Part shown: positions 17,016 through 25,666 of the stretch, in pieces
How the letters are laid out: every line of letters starts with the position of its first letter
Numbering within the stretch: the first letter of the stretch is position 1
Source: Singulisphaera sp. GP187
GTDB taxonomy: Bacteria > Planctomycetota > Planctomycetia > Isosphaerales > Isosphaeraceae
Direction: 5' to 3'
NCBI RefSeq assembly: GCF_900129635.1
Contig: NZ_FSRB01000001.1
Location: 6,103,501-6,167,500 of the forward strand
DNA length: 64,000 nt
Notes under the pieces: model-generated
What the model was told of the DNA's origin: nothing
What the model saw: the letters and a program-made list of their open reading frames with translations, nothing else
Database searches by the model: none
Program-made: the position numbers and the translations under genes

Positions 17016-18614
17016 ATGTTGTCGAACAACCGCCGAGCCGCCGCCCGCCGCCGCGCCTGGGGGCGTGGTCCGATCATACTCCGCTTCGAACCGCTCGAGG
17101 GCCGGCAGCTGCTCGCGGCGAACGCCTTACCCGACCTGGTGGGCGCTGCGATGGATACCTCGGCGCACACCCTCGACTGGGGCGACCAGTTTCACGCGAC
17201 CGGAGCGATCAAGAACCAGGGCGCTGGCGCCCAGACCGGACAGATTCCGATGGCGATCTACGCCTCGACGACCCCGGTTCTCGGCCCGGGTTCGGTCTTG
17301 CTCGGGACGACGAACATTCCCGGCGACCTCGGACCAGGCGCCGTCACGAACTTCGACCAGCTCGTCAGCCTGCCCCCGACCGCGATTCCAGGGTTCTCGG
17401 GACAGCCGATCTACATCACCTTGCGGATCGACCCCCAAAATTCCATCCCCGAGAGCAACGACAACAACAACTTCGCGGTCGGCCAGGGTTTCGACACGAC
17501 AAAGGTCACCATCGCCCAGCGCGTGCCTTCGAGCCTGATCGGGACGTCGCTCGGGGTCTACCCCGACCAGACGGGCTGGGGGAAGCCGGTCACCGTGACC
17601 GCACAGGTCCGCAACAACTCCGCGGGCGATGCGCCCGCCACCCGGGCTCAGGTCATTCTTACCCCGACGACCGTGAACCCTGGCAATGGGTCGGACATGA
17701 CGGTCGGCTACCTCGACGTTCCCGCGATCCCGGCCTATCAAACGGTCAACGTCGTGGGGACGATCACCTTGCCGGCCGCTCCGGTCACGCCCTTGGCGGG
17801 TAATACCCAATTCTACTTGACCGTGCTCCAGGACGCTGACTTCGTCACCAACCCACTTTATCCCCACGTCCCGACCCAGGGACTCGGGTATGACGTCACG
17901 AAGATCGGCATCACCGGCGGAGCGACCGCCGCTGAACTGGCCCAGCTTCCCAAAGCGGACCTCGCCGCTTCGGGAGTGGTCGCGCCCTCGCAGCCGATCG
18001 CCTGGGGGCAGAACTTCCAGGTCACGACCACGGTCCAGAACCTCGGGCGGGCCGACGCGGGGCAGTTCCACGTCAAGTTCGTCCTGACGGGGGCCAATGG
18101 ATCGCTCGATCATGCCATCTACCTGGGAGATGCGACGATCGACGGCCTGAAGGCTGGCTACAATCAACAGATCATCCAGACCCTCAATCTGCCGAACCGG
18201 CTTCCCAGCGGGCTCACCCTCAATAGCGTCGGTATTGGCAAGATCGCGGTCCTGATCGACCAGGATTACGCAGTCGATGAGGCCCTGAAGTCGAACAACC
18301 TCTCGCTGTCGAATCCGGTGACTTTGCGGGTCTTGGGGACCGACGGCAGGAGCACGGTGCCCACCTCGCCCACGGGAACGAGCCTGGGGCAGCCGCAGAC
18401 CGCGGGCACGCTCACGAAACCGCTCACCAAGGCCCAGGCCCGAATTCAGGCGCGGGCCCAGGCGCGGGCCCAGGCGCGAGCCCAGGCCAGAGCCGAGGGC
18501 AAACTCCATCGCCGCCCGGTCCCACAAAATAATTCCTTGGCCGACAAAATCGAGCACAAGCTCAAAGTCTTCCCAAGCAAAGTTAAGAACTTCGTGAAAG
18601 ATCTTTTCGACTGA
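17016..18614 (+). CDS. LEPR-XLL secreted protein with CARDB-like repeats
   Basis: 532 residues from the ATG at 17016, which follows a strong AAGGAGGAGAAG box. The N-terminus has the planctomycete LEPR-XLL signature (LRFEPLEGRQLLAAN) that replaces a normal signal peptide in many large secreted proteins. The body holds three CARDB-like units, each with an N-Q/N-x-G core and paired-strand pattern (for example AIKNQGAGAQTG, QVRNNSAGDAPATR, VQNLGRADAGQF). CARDB domains are extracellular adhesive Ig-like folds. The end has a perfect Ala-Arg-Gln repeat run (18447-18494), then a basic KVFPSKVKNFVKDLF tail. Function: cell-surface or extracellular, otherwise unknown. Confidence 0.85.
   Translation: MLSNNRRAAARRRAWGRGPIILRFEPLEGRQLLAANALPDLVGAAMDTSAHTLDWGDQFHATGAIKNQGAGAQTGQIPMAIYASTTPVLGPGSVLLGTTNIPGDLGPGAVTNFDQLVSLPPTAIPGFSGQPIYITLRIDPQNSIPESNDNNNFAVGQGFDTTKVTIAQRVPSSLIGTSLGVYPDQTGWGKPVTVTAQVRNNSAGDAPATRAQVILTPTTVNPGNGSDMTVGYLDVPAIPAYQTVNVVGTITLPAAPVTPLAGNTQFYLTVLQDADFVTNPLYPHVPTQGLGYDVTKIGITGGATAAELAQLPKADLAASGVVAPSQPIAWGQNFQVTTTVQNLGRADAGQFHVKFVLTGANGSLDHAIYLGDATIDGLKAGYNQQIIQTLNLPNRLPSGLTLNSVGIGKIAVLIDQDYAVDEALKSNNLSLSNPVTLRVLGTDGRSTVPTSPTGTSLGQPQTAGTLTKPLTKAQARIQARAQARAQARAQARAEGKLHRRPVPQNNSLADKIEHKLKVFPSKVKNFVKDLFD
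18447..18494 (+). repeat. 12-bp in-frame tandem repeat
   Basis: Four copies of CAGGCGCGGGCC (two identical, two with substitutions) encode QARA units near the C-terminus of the CARDB protein. Confidence 0.8.
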
Positions 18615-18934
18615 CGACGAGTCGATTGACTGCGATTTCGTTCACTGGTGTCGCGGGAGGTTTCGACCCTCCCGCGATGCCATTTGGGGACGTGGGATTC
18701 ACGCGTAACCGTTAGAATCCGGGCAGGTTCCGGCAGATTGCCCAGTTTCGGGCGCCTTGAAAAAAAACTTGAGACAAAATCCAAATTAACTGGGGGATTT
18801 ATTGAAGAGCGGCAATTCGCTGGCTATGCTTGGCACAGACCGAACGGGTCTTCTTGCCATCGAGATGAGCCGCACCGGTCGATTGACGGGATGGACGCCA
18901 TCTTGCCTGCTTGCCACCGAGGAGCACCTCGACG
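18615..18934. other. Intergenic region
   Basis: 320 bases; contains the hairpin at 18651-18677. Remaining open frames have no family features. Confidence 0.5.
18651..18677 (+). terminator. Hairpin downstream of the CARDB gene
   Basis: TCGCGGGAGG (18651-18660) pairs with CCTCCCGCGA (18668-18677) around a 7-base loop, 37 bases after the stop. Confidence 0.6.
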
Positions 18935-19714
18935 ATGTCCAGCGACCGGCTGAATGCCCCCTTCCACGAGACGACGACTGGGACGGGATCGCTCGTGGAG
19001 TCGCGTTTCGTTCCTCAGCGCTATGAACCCAACTACCCCTATCCCCTCCTCGTGCTCCTCCACTCTCGCGGGGGGGATGAGCAGCAGATGGTGCGGTCGA
19101 TGCCGGCGCTGAGTTGGCGAAACTATGTCGGGCTGAGCTTACGGGGGCCCGAGCCGGCAATCAAGCGAGGGCGAGCGGAAGGGTATAGTTGGGGCTCGGA
19201 GTTTGCTCGCCCCGATCGACGGGTGCCGCGTCCCTGCTCGTCGTTCACGGAAGCGGACGTCGTCCGTCAGCGTCTGATCGAGGGAACGCCCGACGCGATT
19301 GATTCGCTCGAGGACGGCCTTTTTTCGTCGATCCGTCAGACCCGTCGGGCCTTGCACGTTCACTCCGAACGCATCTTCCTGGTAGGTTGCGGTGAAGGGG
19401 CGGCCGTCGCTTATCGAATCGCCTTGAGCTATCCCGAGCGATTCGCGGGGGTCGTGGCGATCAACGGCTGGCTCCCCGGTGGCTTCCGCCCCTTGGCTCG
19501 GCTCAAGGCCTGTCGCGACCTTCGGATCTTGGTGGTCCATGGCGAATGGAACGCCCGGGTTCCGGTCCAATCCGCACGCCGCGACGTCCGCGTGCTCCGC
19601 GCGGGGGGACTTCGGGTCGCCTTCCAGTCCTACCCTTGTGCCCATCGTCTGACCTCGCCGATGCTCTCGGACGTGGATACGTGGCTCATCAACCACTGCA
19701 CCAACGAAGATTGA
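18935..19714 (+). CDS. Alpha/beta-hydrolase (phospholipase/carboxylesterase-like) with missing catalytic Ser and Asp
   Basis: 259 residues from the ATG at 18935 (GAGGAG nine bases upstream; a TTG eight codons earlier is less likely). The fold is that of small carboxylesterases: LLVLLHSRGGDE forms the oxyanion region, and a helix after strand 5 reads RIFLVGCGEGAAVAYRIAL. At the nucleophile elbow GxSxG the serine is Gly153 (GCGEG); at the acid site HGxxDxxVP the Asp is Asn (HGEWNARVP). The histidine region CAHRLTSPMLSDVDTWL is retained. I infer a binding or scaffold protein rather than an active esterase. No signal peptide. Confidence 0.8.
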   Translation: MSSDRLNAPFHETTTGTGSLVESRFVPQRYEPNYPYPLLVLLHSRGGDEQQMVRSMPALSWRNYVGLSLRGPEPAIKRGRAEGYSWGSEFARPDRRVPRPCSSFTEADVVRQRLIEGTPDAIDSLEDGLFSSIRQTRRALHVHSERIFLVGCGEGAAVAYRIALSYPERFAGVVAINGWLPGGFRPLARLKACRDLRILVVHGEWNARVPVQSARRDVRVLRAGGLRVAFQSYPCAHRLTSPMLSDVDTWLINHCTNED

Positions 19715-20139
19715 ACCTCCCCCCTCCTCCGTTCCGCTCGGCGGGCCCTCGACTTTTCGGGGAGGGTCCGTTTCCAGCCTGCCCTCGACGCCAGACGCGG
19801 ACACCCAGTTCGTGCCGCCCCGCTCGGTGGGTTTCTGGGATCCCAATGGCGACCGGTTGATCGGTCGGTCCACCCACCCAGGCGAAGCGAAGCGCGGTTC
19901 TCGCCCACACAAGATTCCTTCTTGCTTTCTTCATCCCCAATCTTGGCGTTGACTTGATATAATCCACGTCATTCTTCTAAGGGGCTGACGATTCGTTCGT
20001 CATTCCCGTCAGAGGGGGCGACGATAGGCCTCCTACCTTGCGTGAAAAAACGCTCTTAAGGATGATGTCATCAGGTTGTGCATGCGTGGCCGGTGCCAGA
20101 TCACGCGCATCGCATTGACTGCCGCGGAGTCACCAGGGG
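19715..20139. other. Intergenic region, no gene recognised
   Basis: 425 bases between two plus-strand genes. A TATAAT hexamer occurs at 19958-19963 in an AT-richer stretch, but no good -35 element precedes it. No RNA or protein gene recognised. Confidence 0.5.
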
Positions 20140-21390
20140 ATGGGCGGGGCCGGATCGTTTGCCTGTCCGGAGTGCGGGAACGAGCTGAAGTTGAAGGGGA
20201 CCACGGCGGGCCGGCAGCTCCGTTGCGGCTGGTGCGAGACGTGGGTCGAGGTTCCCTTCCTTCCTCGAGCCGTGGTGCGTCGCGCGCGTTTTTCCCGAGG
20301 GCGCCGGCCCAAGTGGGTGACCTGGGCGTGGGGAGGCGTGGCGGTTGCGGTTCTGTTGCTGGTGGTGTTCGGTGCCCGCGGAATCCTTCGGGTGCGGAGC
20401 CGGCAGCGGGTTGAGCGGAACCTGACGGCGCTGGTCGCCGAGGCGGCGGCCGAGGAAAGCGCGGGGCGATTCGATGCGGCGGTGCGCGCGATCCAAGGCG
20501 CACTCGCCGAGGCGGTTCGACTCGATCCTTCGCGCTCCGCTCGGGTGGCGGAACTCGAGCAACTCCGCGACAAATGCGTCCGCCGCGCGGCGGAGGCCCA
20601 ACTCGAGTCGGCGGCCAAGGCCACGCCGGCGGCGGCCATCGCGACTTACAAGGCGTTGTTGTCACGGACTTGGCGTGACCCGACGCTCGAAGGCCTTGAA
20701 GGAACGCTGCGCGAGCGGCTCCAACGGACCCGTCACCATTGGGCGGAGGCCGATCTGGCCGCCGCGAACCAGGCCGTCGAGGCGGGGCGGGCGAACGAGG
20801 CGATCGACCTCTGCGAACGCTTGGTCAAGACGGCTGAGGAACTTGCACCGGCCGTTCAGACCCGGTTCCAGAACGATGCGAACGCGATTGTGGTCAAGGT
20901 GATCGAACAGCGCGGTGTCGTCTTCGACCAGCCGCAGGGGCAATTCACCCTCGGAACGCCTCAGTCGTACAGCACCGTTCTCCAAGCGGCGCTCAGTCCC
21001 GCCCTGCGAGAGCGCGGCTATGTGATGGAACGTCCGACTTCGTCCTGGAACGCGGTTTGGAAGACGAGCGCACCCTACCACTTCGCGATGGAGGTGGTCG
21101 AACGGCAGTCGGGGGAATACCTCAACACCAGGTGCCAGCTCAGTGTTCTCTCGCTCCGGCTGATCCTGAGCCGGGCCGGCGCATCGATCTGGCAAGCGGG
21201 GCCGCTCCAGGCGCAGACGCAACCCTCGATCCCCAGCATGTCCGCGTTCACGGCGAGCCGGTTCGCCATCGACGACCGCCGGCGCCGCGAATTCGAGCGC
21301 GTGCTCTACGACGATGCCCAGACCACGCTCATGGCGAAGGTTCAACCCAGCCTCCGCAACCTCCCCGCCGTTCGCCCCGCGAAGCCGTAG
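20140..21390 (+). CDS. Zinc-ribbon membrane protein with helical repeat region
   Basis: 416 residues. The N-terminal zinc ribbon has two CxxC pairs (C9/C12 and C29/C32, CPEC and CGWC). A single membrane helix follows at about 59-80. A long helical, Ala/Glu-rich region (about 85-250) resembles TPR or coiled-coil repeats and contains RANEAIDLCERLVKTAEEL. The C-terminal third (from about 265) is beta-rich with no domain I recognise. Zinc ribbon plus TM plus TPR is a recurring planctomycete architecture, presumably for membrane-associated assembly. Function unknown. The hairpin at 21435-21459 follows the gene. Confidence 0.75.
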   Translation: MGGAGSFACPECGNELKLKGTTAGRQLRCGWCETWVEVPFLPRAVVRRARFSRGRRPKWVTWAWGGVAVAVLLLVVFGARGILRVRSRQRVERNLTALVAEAAAEESAGRFDAAVRAIQGALAEAVRLDPSRSARVAELEQLRDKCVRRAAEAQLESAAKATPAAAIATYKALLSRTWRDPTLEGLEGTLRERLQRTRHHWAEADLAAANQAVEAGRANEAIDLCERLVKTAEELAPAVQTRFQNDANAIVVKVIEQRGVVFDQPQGQFTLGTPQSYSTVLQAALSPALRERGYVMERPTSSWNAVWKTSAPYHFAMEVVERQSGEYLNTRCQLSVLSLRLILSRAGASIWQAGPLQAQTQPSIPSMSAFTASRFAIDDRRRREFERVLYDDAQTTLMAKVQPSLRNLPAVRPAKP

Positions 21391-21434
21391 TGGGGTGGGG
21401 TGATGGCAAACTCGTGGCTCCAGCCACGGCAAGT

Positions 21435-21459
21435 GCGTCCGCCCTGGGGCCGCGGACGC
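21435..21459 (+). terminator. Hairpin after the zinc-ribbon gene
   Basis: GCGTCCGC (21435-21442) pairs with GCGGACGC (21452-21459) around a 9-base loop, 45 bases after the stop. Confidence 0.45.
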
Positions 21460-21583
21460 CCCGCCCGCTCTTCTCTTGAACGCCGATTTCCGCGGCCGGG
21501 AAAGCAATCAACCTTTTGGGGCCAGATTCCCTAATTTCTGAGGCGTTTGACCCCATGTCCAGTCCCCCCGACGGTAGATTACG

Positions 21584-21853
21584 GTGATCGGCAACGGCTG
21601 CTCCCGCTGGCTGGCGTCACGTCTCAAAGGGTTCGAGAAGTCCGACCCCAAGCAGTTCTACCGTCGGTTCACCGAGACCGCGGGGGCCGTGACGATCGAA
21701 AACGACCGCCTCATCGTCCCACTCGACCGGCGGAGTCACAACCCGATCCTCCGCGAAGCCGCACTCGACGGTAACCCGCCCGCCATCCCCTGGCTCGGCC
21801 AGCGGACGATCGAAATCATCTACCGCTGGCCTTGGCAGCCGTCCGAGGATTGA
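21584..21853 (+). pseudogene. Transposase C-terminal remnant
   Basis: An 89-codon frame, without ribosome-binding site, encodes a segment (DPKQFYRRFTETAGAVTIEN, then VPLDRRSHNPILREAALD) resembling the C-terminal end of a DDE transposase in which an R-S-H-N-P-I-L-R-E-A motif recurs. The N-terminal catalytic part is absent. It lies tail-to-tail with an IS630-like remnant. Family assignment is tentative. Confidence 0.45.
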
Positions 21854-21884
21854 TTTGTTTTGCGGCCTCGGAAATCGGCGTTGG

Positions 21885-22150
21885 AAAATCGCCCGACAGT
21901 GTGGGGGGAGATGTCGGCGACGATCCGGCGTTTCTTGACCTCGTCGGCCAACTCGCGACTGGTCCAGTGGATGGGCCGGTCCGACTTCTCGGGCGGCTCG
22001 CAGGCGACGGCAACGATCTGAACGATCTGCTCGGGGCTGAAGGTGGCCGGGGTTCCGGGCCGGGGGCATCGTCGAGGAAGTGCTCCACGAGCCTCCGCAA
22101 CTGCGGCGGGCAGGTAGTCGCCGAGCAGGTCGTATTCCCAGCCGGCCGGC
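21885..22150 (-). pseudogene. IS630-like transposase N-terminal remnant (frameshifted)
   Basis: On the minus strand a helix-turn-helix segment is clear: PGTPATFSPEQIVQIVAVAC, then EPPEKSDRPIHWTSRELADE and RRIVADISPHTVGRF, the second HTH and linker of IS630-type transposases. The upstream part, RRLVEHFLDDAP, lies in a different frame, so one frameshift separates them. After GRF the similarity ends. The DDE catalytic domain is missing. It directly adjoins the PEP-CTERM gene on the same strand. Confidence 0.65.
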
Positions 22151-22170
22151 GGGGGGGGCTGGGCAGACGT

Positions 22171-23004
22171 TCATCCGGGCGAGGATGGCCGGCTCGATGC
22201 CCCGGCAACATCTCGACTGGAGCCGCCACCAGGCCCAGCCGTCCGTGCCGCCGCCCGCCGCTTCCGTAGACCGGCGCCCAACCCGGTCAGGGCCCCGATC
22301 GTGCCCAGCACCAGCGACGAGGGCTCGGGCACGCACCGGGTATCGACGATCACCTGGTCGATAAAGATTTTCTGGGGCGAATTCGGATCGGGGAGGGGGA
22401 AGATCGTGATGAACTCACTCGCCGGGCACGTGGCCGATCGCCACGTCGTCAGCTGGTGGATATACCCATCGGGCAGAGCTTGCGACTGACTGCTGGTCAT
22501 CGTGAAGGACTCCAAATCCTGTCCCACTATGGTGATCCTTGGGACGGGGTTGGGCACCCCCGATGGCGGGAGAGCCCCCAGGTAGGTCACCTGCAGCGAG
22601 ATCTCCTTGGAGAGATCCGTGGCGGACATATTGGGGACCGAGATCAGCAGGCGGCCGGTCCCGGGGGGTGGGCTCGGGGGTTGGCCCGCCGGGGCGGTGA
22701 GCTGAACGACGTTGGCGCGGCCGCCGGCCGTGACTCCGAACATGACCGCTCCGGTGGAGGTTAGCTCCGGAGTGCCGAAGGGGTTGTTCACCGCGGTGGG
22801 CATGGTCGGAAGCGGTGGCGTGAAGTCCCATTGCTGGAACGTGCTGCCGGGGGTGCCGCGCCACGGCGGCGGGGTGAGGTCGTCGGGCTTGCCGGGGTCC
22901 GACAAGGAGGTCATTAGTCCCGCCCGGACCTGCCTTTCACCCGCGCCCAGCCCCAGCGCCAGCCCCGCCACGGCCCCGATCGCCCATTTGTTGAAACGCC
23001 TCAT
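22171..23004 (-). CDS. PEP-CTERM protein with C-terminal read-through extension
   Basis: 277 residues from the ATG at 23004 (GGAAGGAG just upstream), giving the signal peptide MRRFNKWAIGAVAGLALGLG with cleavage near VRA-GL. The body is beta-rich with no known domain. The PEP-CTERM signal is VPEPSS, a helix (LVLGTIGALTGLGAGL) and RKRRAAA, where such proteins normally end. Here about 24 further residues (Gly/Ser/Pro-rich) continue to the TGA at 22171 and run into sequence next to an IS630 remnant. I infer that the original stop was lost by insertion or deletion. The extension may spoil exosortase sorting. Confidence 0.75.
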   Translation of the reverse strand: MRRFNKWAIGAVAGLALGLGAGERQVRAGLMTSLSDPGKPDDLTPPPWRGTPGSTFQQWDFTPPLPTMPTAVNNPFGTPELTSTGAVMFGVTAGGRANVVQLTAPAGQPPSPPPGTGRLLISVPNMSATDLSKEISLQVTYLGALPPSGVPNPVPRITIVGQDLESFTMTSSQSQALPDGYIHQLTTWRSATCPASEFITIFPLPDPNSPQKIFIDQVIVDTRCVPEPSSLVLGTIGALTGLGAGLRKRRAAARTAGPGGGSSRDVAGASSRPSSPG

Positions 23005-23314
23005 CGCAATCTCCTTCCCTCGGGATTTCCCAGATGCCCCCTGACTCAATCAGTTGATTCCCCCATCCGGTCAGCTAGATCGATCATTAGGGCGCTCCGG
23101 CCATCTATTGTCAATAGCGAATTTCAACATCAAAAATACTCTTGTCAATTGTCGATGCTTTCTGTTCATAAATCGGCGGGCTTGTCAAAGATTGCCAATT
23201 TTAATGGATCAGTATTATTGTCGCATATCGAAATTGTCGATCCATGGATGACTCCAGGCCATTGCCTCGGGCCACCTCTCCTCCTTCCGACAGCTAGTAC
23301 AAGGCGCCAAAACA
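23005..23314. other. AT-richer intergenic region
   Basis: Clearly lower GC than its surroundings (23090-23230), consistent with a promoter region for the PEP-CTERM gene or foreign DNA. No gene recognised. Confidence 0.5.
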
Positions 23315-23665
23315 CTAACCGGTACCGTTCGCTCGCTTCGGCTCCACCGAGTAGAGCCAGCGGATCGGCTTGGCCATGGTCAAATTGAAGTACTCGATGA
23401 ACGCCAGGATCCGCGCCTCGAGATCCTCGGCCGAGCGAAAGCTGGAGCGACGGAGCAACTTTATCAGCAAGATGCTTAACAGTGTGGAAATTTAATTGAA
23501 CTATGATGTGGACTTGAGTGTGTGCCCGAACCGGATCCGGTGGCTTTCGTCGGACAAGAAGGTGGCCCGGCTCGCCTGGGGCTTCAGCACCCCACGCTTG
23601 CCTTTCTCGTCCACGTCCTCCGTGATCCCGCAGGCCTGAGTGACCCACAGGACCAGGCGTTCCGA
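23315..23665 (-). pseudogene. IS630-like transposase C-terminal remnant (stops in frame)
   Basis: The minus strand encodes recognisable pieces of the IS630 DDE domain: LVLWVTQACGI, EKGKRGVLKPQASRATFLSD and then, after stops and a frameshift where the PKHSSWLNQVEIW-type motif should be (here LKSTS), KLLRRSSFRSAEDLEARI and LAFIEYFNLTMAKPIRW. The frame ends at TAG 23315-23317. The N-terminal half is missing; a perfect palindrome sits immediately upstream. This copy is distinct from the 21885-22150 piece, because the order of N- and C-terminal parts along the strand does not fit one element. Confidence 0.75.
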
Positions 23666-23675
23666 GCGACCAGGG

Positions 23676-23727
23676 AGAGCAAGGACAGGCATTGCGATCC
23701 CCGGATCGCAATGCCTGTCCTTGCTCT
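23676..23727. repeat. Perfect 25-bp inverted repeat
   Basis: AGAGCAAGGACAGGCATTGC followed by GATCC (23676-23700), two C residues, then the exact reverse complement (23703-23727). It adjoins the truncated IS630-like transposase and the 3' end of the WD40 pseudogene. It could be fused IS ends, a miniature element or a strong terminator. Confidence 0.8.
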
Positions 23728-23784
23728 TCTTATGGTTGGGAGTTGGCCCAACCCATCGGATCTGCCGCCCCATGCGTTCAATCC

Positions 23785-24885
23785 CTATCTCTTGCCACGC
23801 ATCGGCACGAGCTTGCGGCCCTTCACCCAGAACAGGTCGATCATTCCGAAACGCGGGTCATTCAGATGACCTCCGGCGGCCACCACCCTCCCGTCGGGCG
23901 AGATCGCCAACTGATCGGCCCTGGCACCTTTGGGTATTTCGGCTGAATCGACGCGAGTCATGCTGGAGGCGTCTCACAGCCCGATCCTCTGATATTCTTC
24001 CAGGGGCACCAGGAGCCCCGGGTCGCGCGGGAACCCGATCCCCTGAAATATTTCCCTCGCCCGGGCCGAAGCTTTCACTTCCGCACGGCCCAAATCGACG
24101 ATCGAGATTTTCGTCCAGTACGCGCCGCCTGATTCCGAGAATGAGTCGGCGACTGCCAGCAGGTTGCCGCTGGGCGGGAAGGCCACGTGCTTCGTATTCC
24201 CAAGGTGAGAGGGGAATTTCCGCTCCGCCCCGGCCGCCATGTCCCACAGCCGGACGAGCTCGCCCCCGGCCACCGAGGCCAGCGTCGAGCCGTCCGGCGA
24301 AAAGGCGACGGCTTCCACGCTCGCGACGTGCGCGTGGGTGATCCTGCAGAACCGCCCCGTGGCGCGTTCGGGGATGGTGTGGGCCGGGAGCGTGAAGCGA
24401 AGCCGTCCCGTCGCCGGGTTCCACACCGCGATCTTCCCGCTCGCTGCCCCGGCCGCCAGGAGCTTGCCGTCGGGGCTCCAGGCCAGAGCATTCGCCCAGG
24501 TCGGCTCGCCCAACTCCAAACGGCGGCGGACGTGGTTGTCTTTCTGGTCGACCAGGTTGATGGACCCACCGACGAGCGGGATCGCCAGTTCGGAGCCGTC
24601 GGGCGAGTATGCCAGCGCATTAATCGCCCCCTTGATCCGGTCCTGCCCCCGGAACTCGCTCAGTTCGGCCCCGGTCTCGACGCTGTATCGCCGGACCAGG
24701 CCGTCATGTTCGGCCGCGGCCAGCGACTTGCCATCGGGGTGGAAGGCGAGGGACTTGATCGAGCCGGCCGCGTCCTCGCTCGGCTTGCAGAGGATGGCGG
24801 GATCGGTGCCGTTGGGCTCCGACCGTGGGACGTCGCCAACACCCGCCTTCCCCGAGGATCCGAATCCAAATGATGCCCAGAGCGG
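23785..24885 (-). pseudogene. WD40-repeat protein, truncated and interrupted by an in-frame stop
   Basis: A continuous minus-strand frame encodes WD40-like blades with SPDG signatures (AFHPDGKSLAAAEHDG, AYSPDGSELAIP, AWSPDGKLLAAGA, AFSPDGSTLASVA, AISPDGRVVAAGG). It is closed upstream by a TGA near 24890 with no start codon in place, so the 5' end is missing. A TGA at 23974-23976 interrupts the frame, yet the same frame continues with the fifth SPDG blade until TAG at 23785-23787. In planctomycetes such propellers are usually C-terminal parts of kinases or sigma factors. A shorter product starting at the TTG at 24519 cannot be excluded. Confidence 0.75.
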
Positions 24886-25425
24886 TAGTCAGTGATATGA
24901 CAACGATATAGTTTTGTATAGTCGTCTGAAACTCCACGAGGTTCTTCGATTTTCGCTCGACTGTACCGAAGGGTTGAGGAGGCGACTGCAAGTCCTGACG
25001 GATTGGCGTCGCCTCACGAATCGCCGAAGGGTCGCGTTCTCCTGCTGATCCTGGTGCTGCCCGATCCGTTCGCCAGCGGTCGCACGGAATTCCGATCCGC
25101 GCAACCTTGGCCGGCCGGCCCCATTGAACTCGAGCGACTCTCTGGCCATGATTTAGAGGAATCCGGGATGAGTTCCGGTACAGACTCCGTTTCGCAACTC
25201 GCATCTCCGGCATCGCGTCAGCCGTACAAGACGCCAGTCGATAGGAATTCGGATCGAGGTTCAGGACGACGAAACGATCGGGCAAGCACTTCTTCGGTTC
25301 AGAACGGCGGTCAGAGAGGAAGGGTCGCCGGGAGCGGGCTGGAACAGGCCGCCCTGGCATAAAGGTCAGCTCGGCTATTATCTTAAACCGAGCGAGTTGC
25401 GTCACCGCAAGGCTTTGCGGGACGA

Positions 25426-25617
25426 ATGGGCCACGTATTCGGGAGAATGCGGCCGACGTCATCTGCTTTCGGTGGCTTTTCGGCTCTATCGGAGCCGCAA
25501 AGCACACTTCGGCAATCTCTTGCCCGTGGGCCACTATGGTTTTCGGTGGCGGTCGCCGGATTGGGTCTTCTGGTTCCCTTGACCGATGCGGCTGAGCGAC
25601 TTCCGGGGGCCGCCTAA
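25426..25617 (+). CDS. Possible small protein with hydrophobic segment
   Basis: 63 codons; residues about 35-55 (GPLWFSVAVAGLGLLVPLTDA) resemble a membrane segment or signal peptide, and the stop is followed 17 bases later by a hairpin (25635-25666). No recognised family and only a weak ribosome-binding site. It could be the N-terminal relic of a longer secreted protein. Low confidence. Confidence 0.25.
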   Translation: MGHVFGRMRPTSSAFGGFSALSEPQSTLRQSLARGPLWFSVAVAGLGLLVPLTDAAERLPGAA

Positions 25618-25634
25618 GCTTGGCTCACGGTTGA

Positions 25635-25666
25635 CCCGCCGACACTCGGAAGTCCGAGACGGCGGG
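25635..25666. terminator. Two-step hairpin
   Basis: CCCGCCG (25635-25641) pairs with CGGCGGG (25660-25666), and inside CTCGG pairs with CCGAG. No T-tract. Confidence 0.45.

Noticed and set aside
18447..18494. CRISPR-like repeat
   Set aside because: It is an in-frame 12-bp tandem repeat without spacers, encoding QARA units.
17127..18557. A 476-codon minus-strand frame across the CARDB gene
   Set aside because: The plus strand has the ribosome-binding site, LEPR-XLL start and CARDB repeats.
19958..19963. TATAAT as a sigma-70 promoter
   Set aside because: No acceptable -35 hexamer at the right spacing, and it lies about 180 bases from the next gene.
21885..23665. One IS630 element split in two by the PEP-CTERM gene
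   Set aside because: On the minus strand the N-terminal piece lies downstream of the C-terminal piece, so they cannot be halves of one uninverted element.
24704..25534. A 276-codon minus-strand frame
   Set aside because: Composition is irregular, and it enters the WD40 sequence in the wrong frame; at most it marks a junction.
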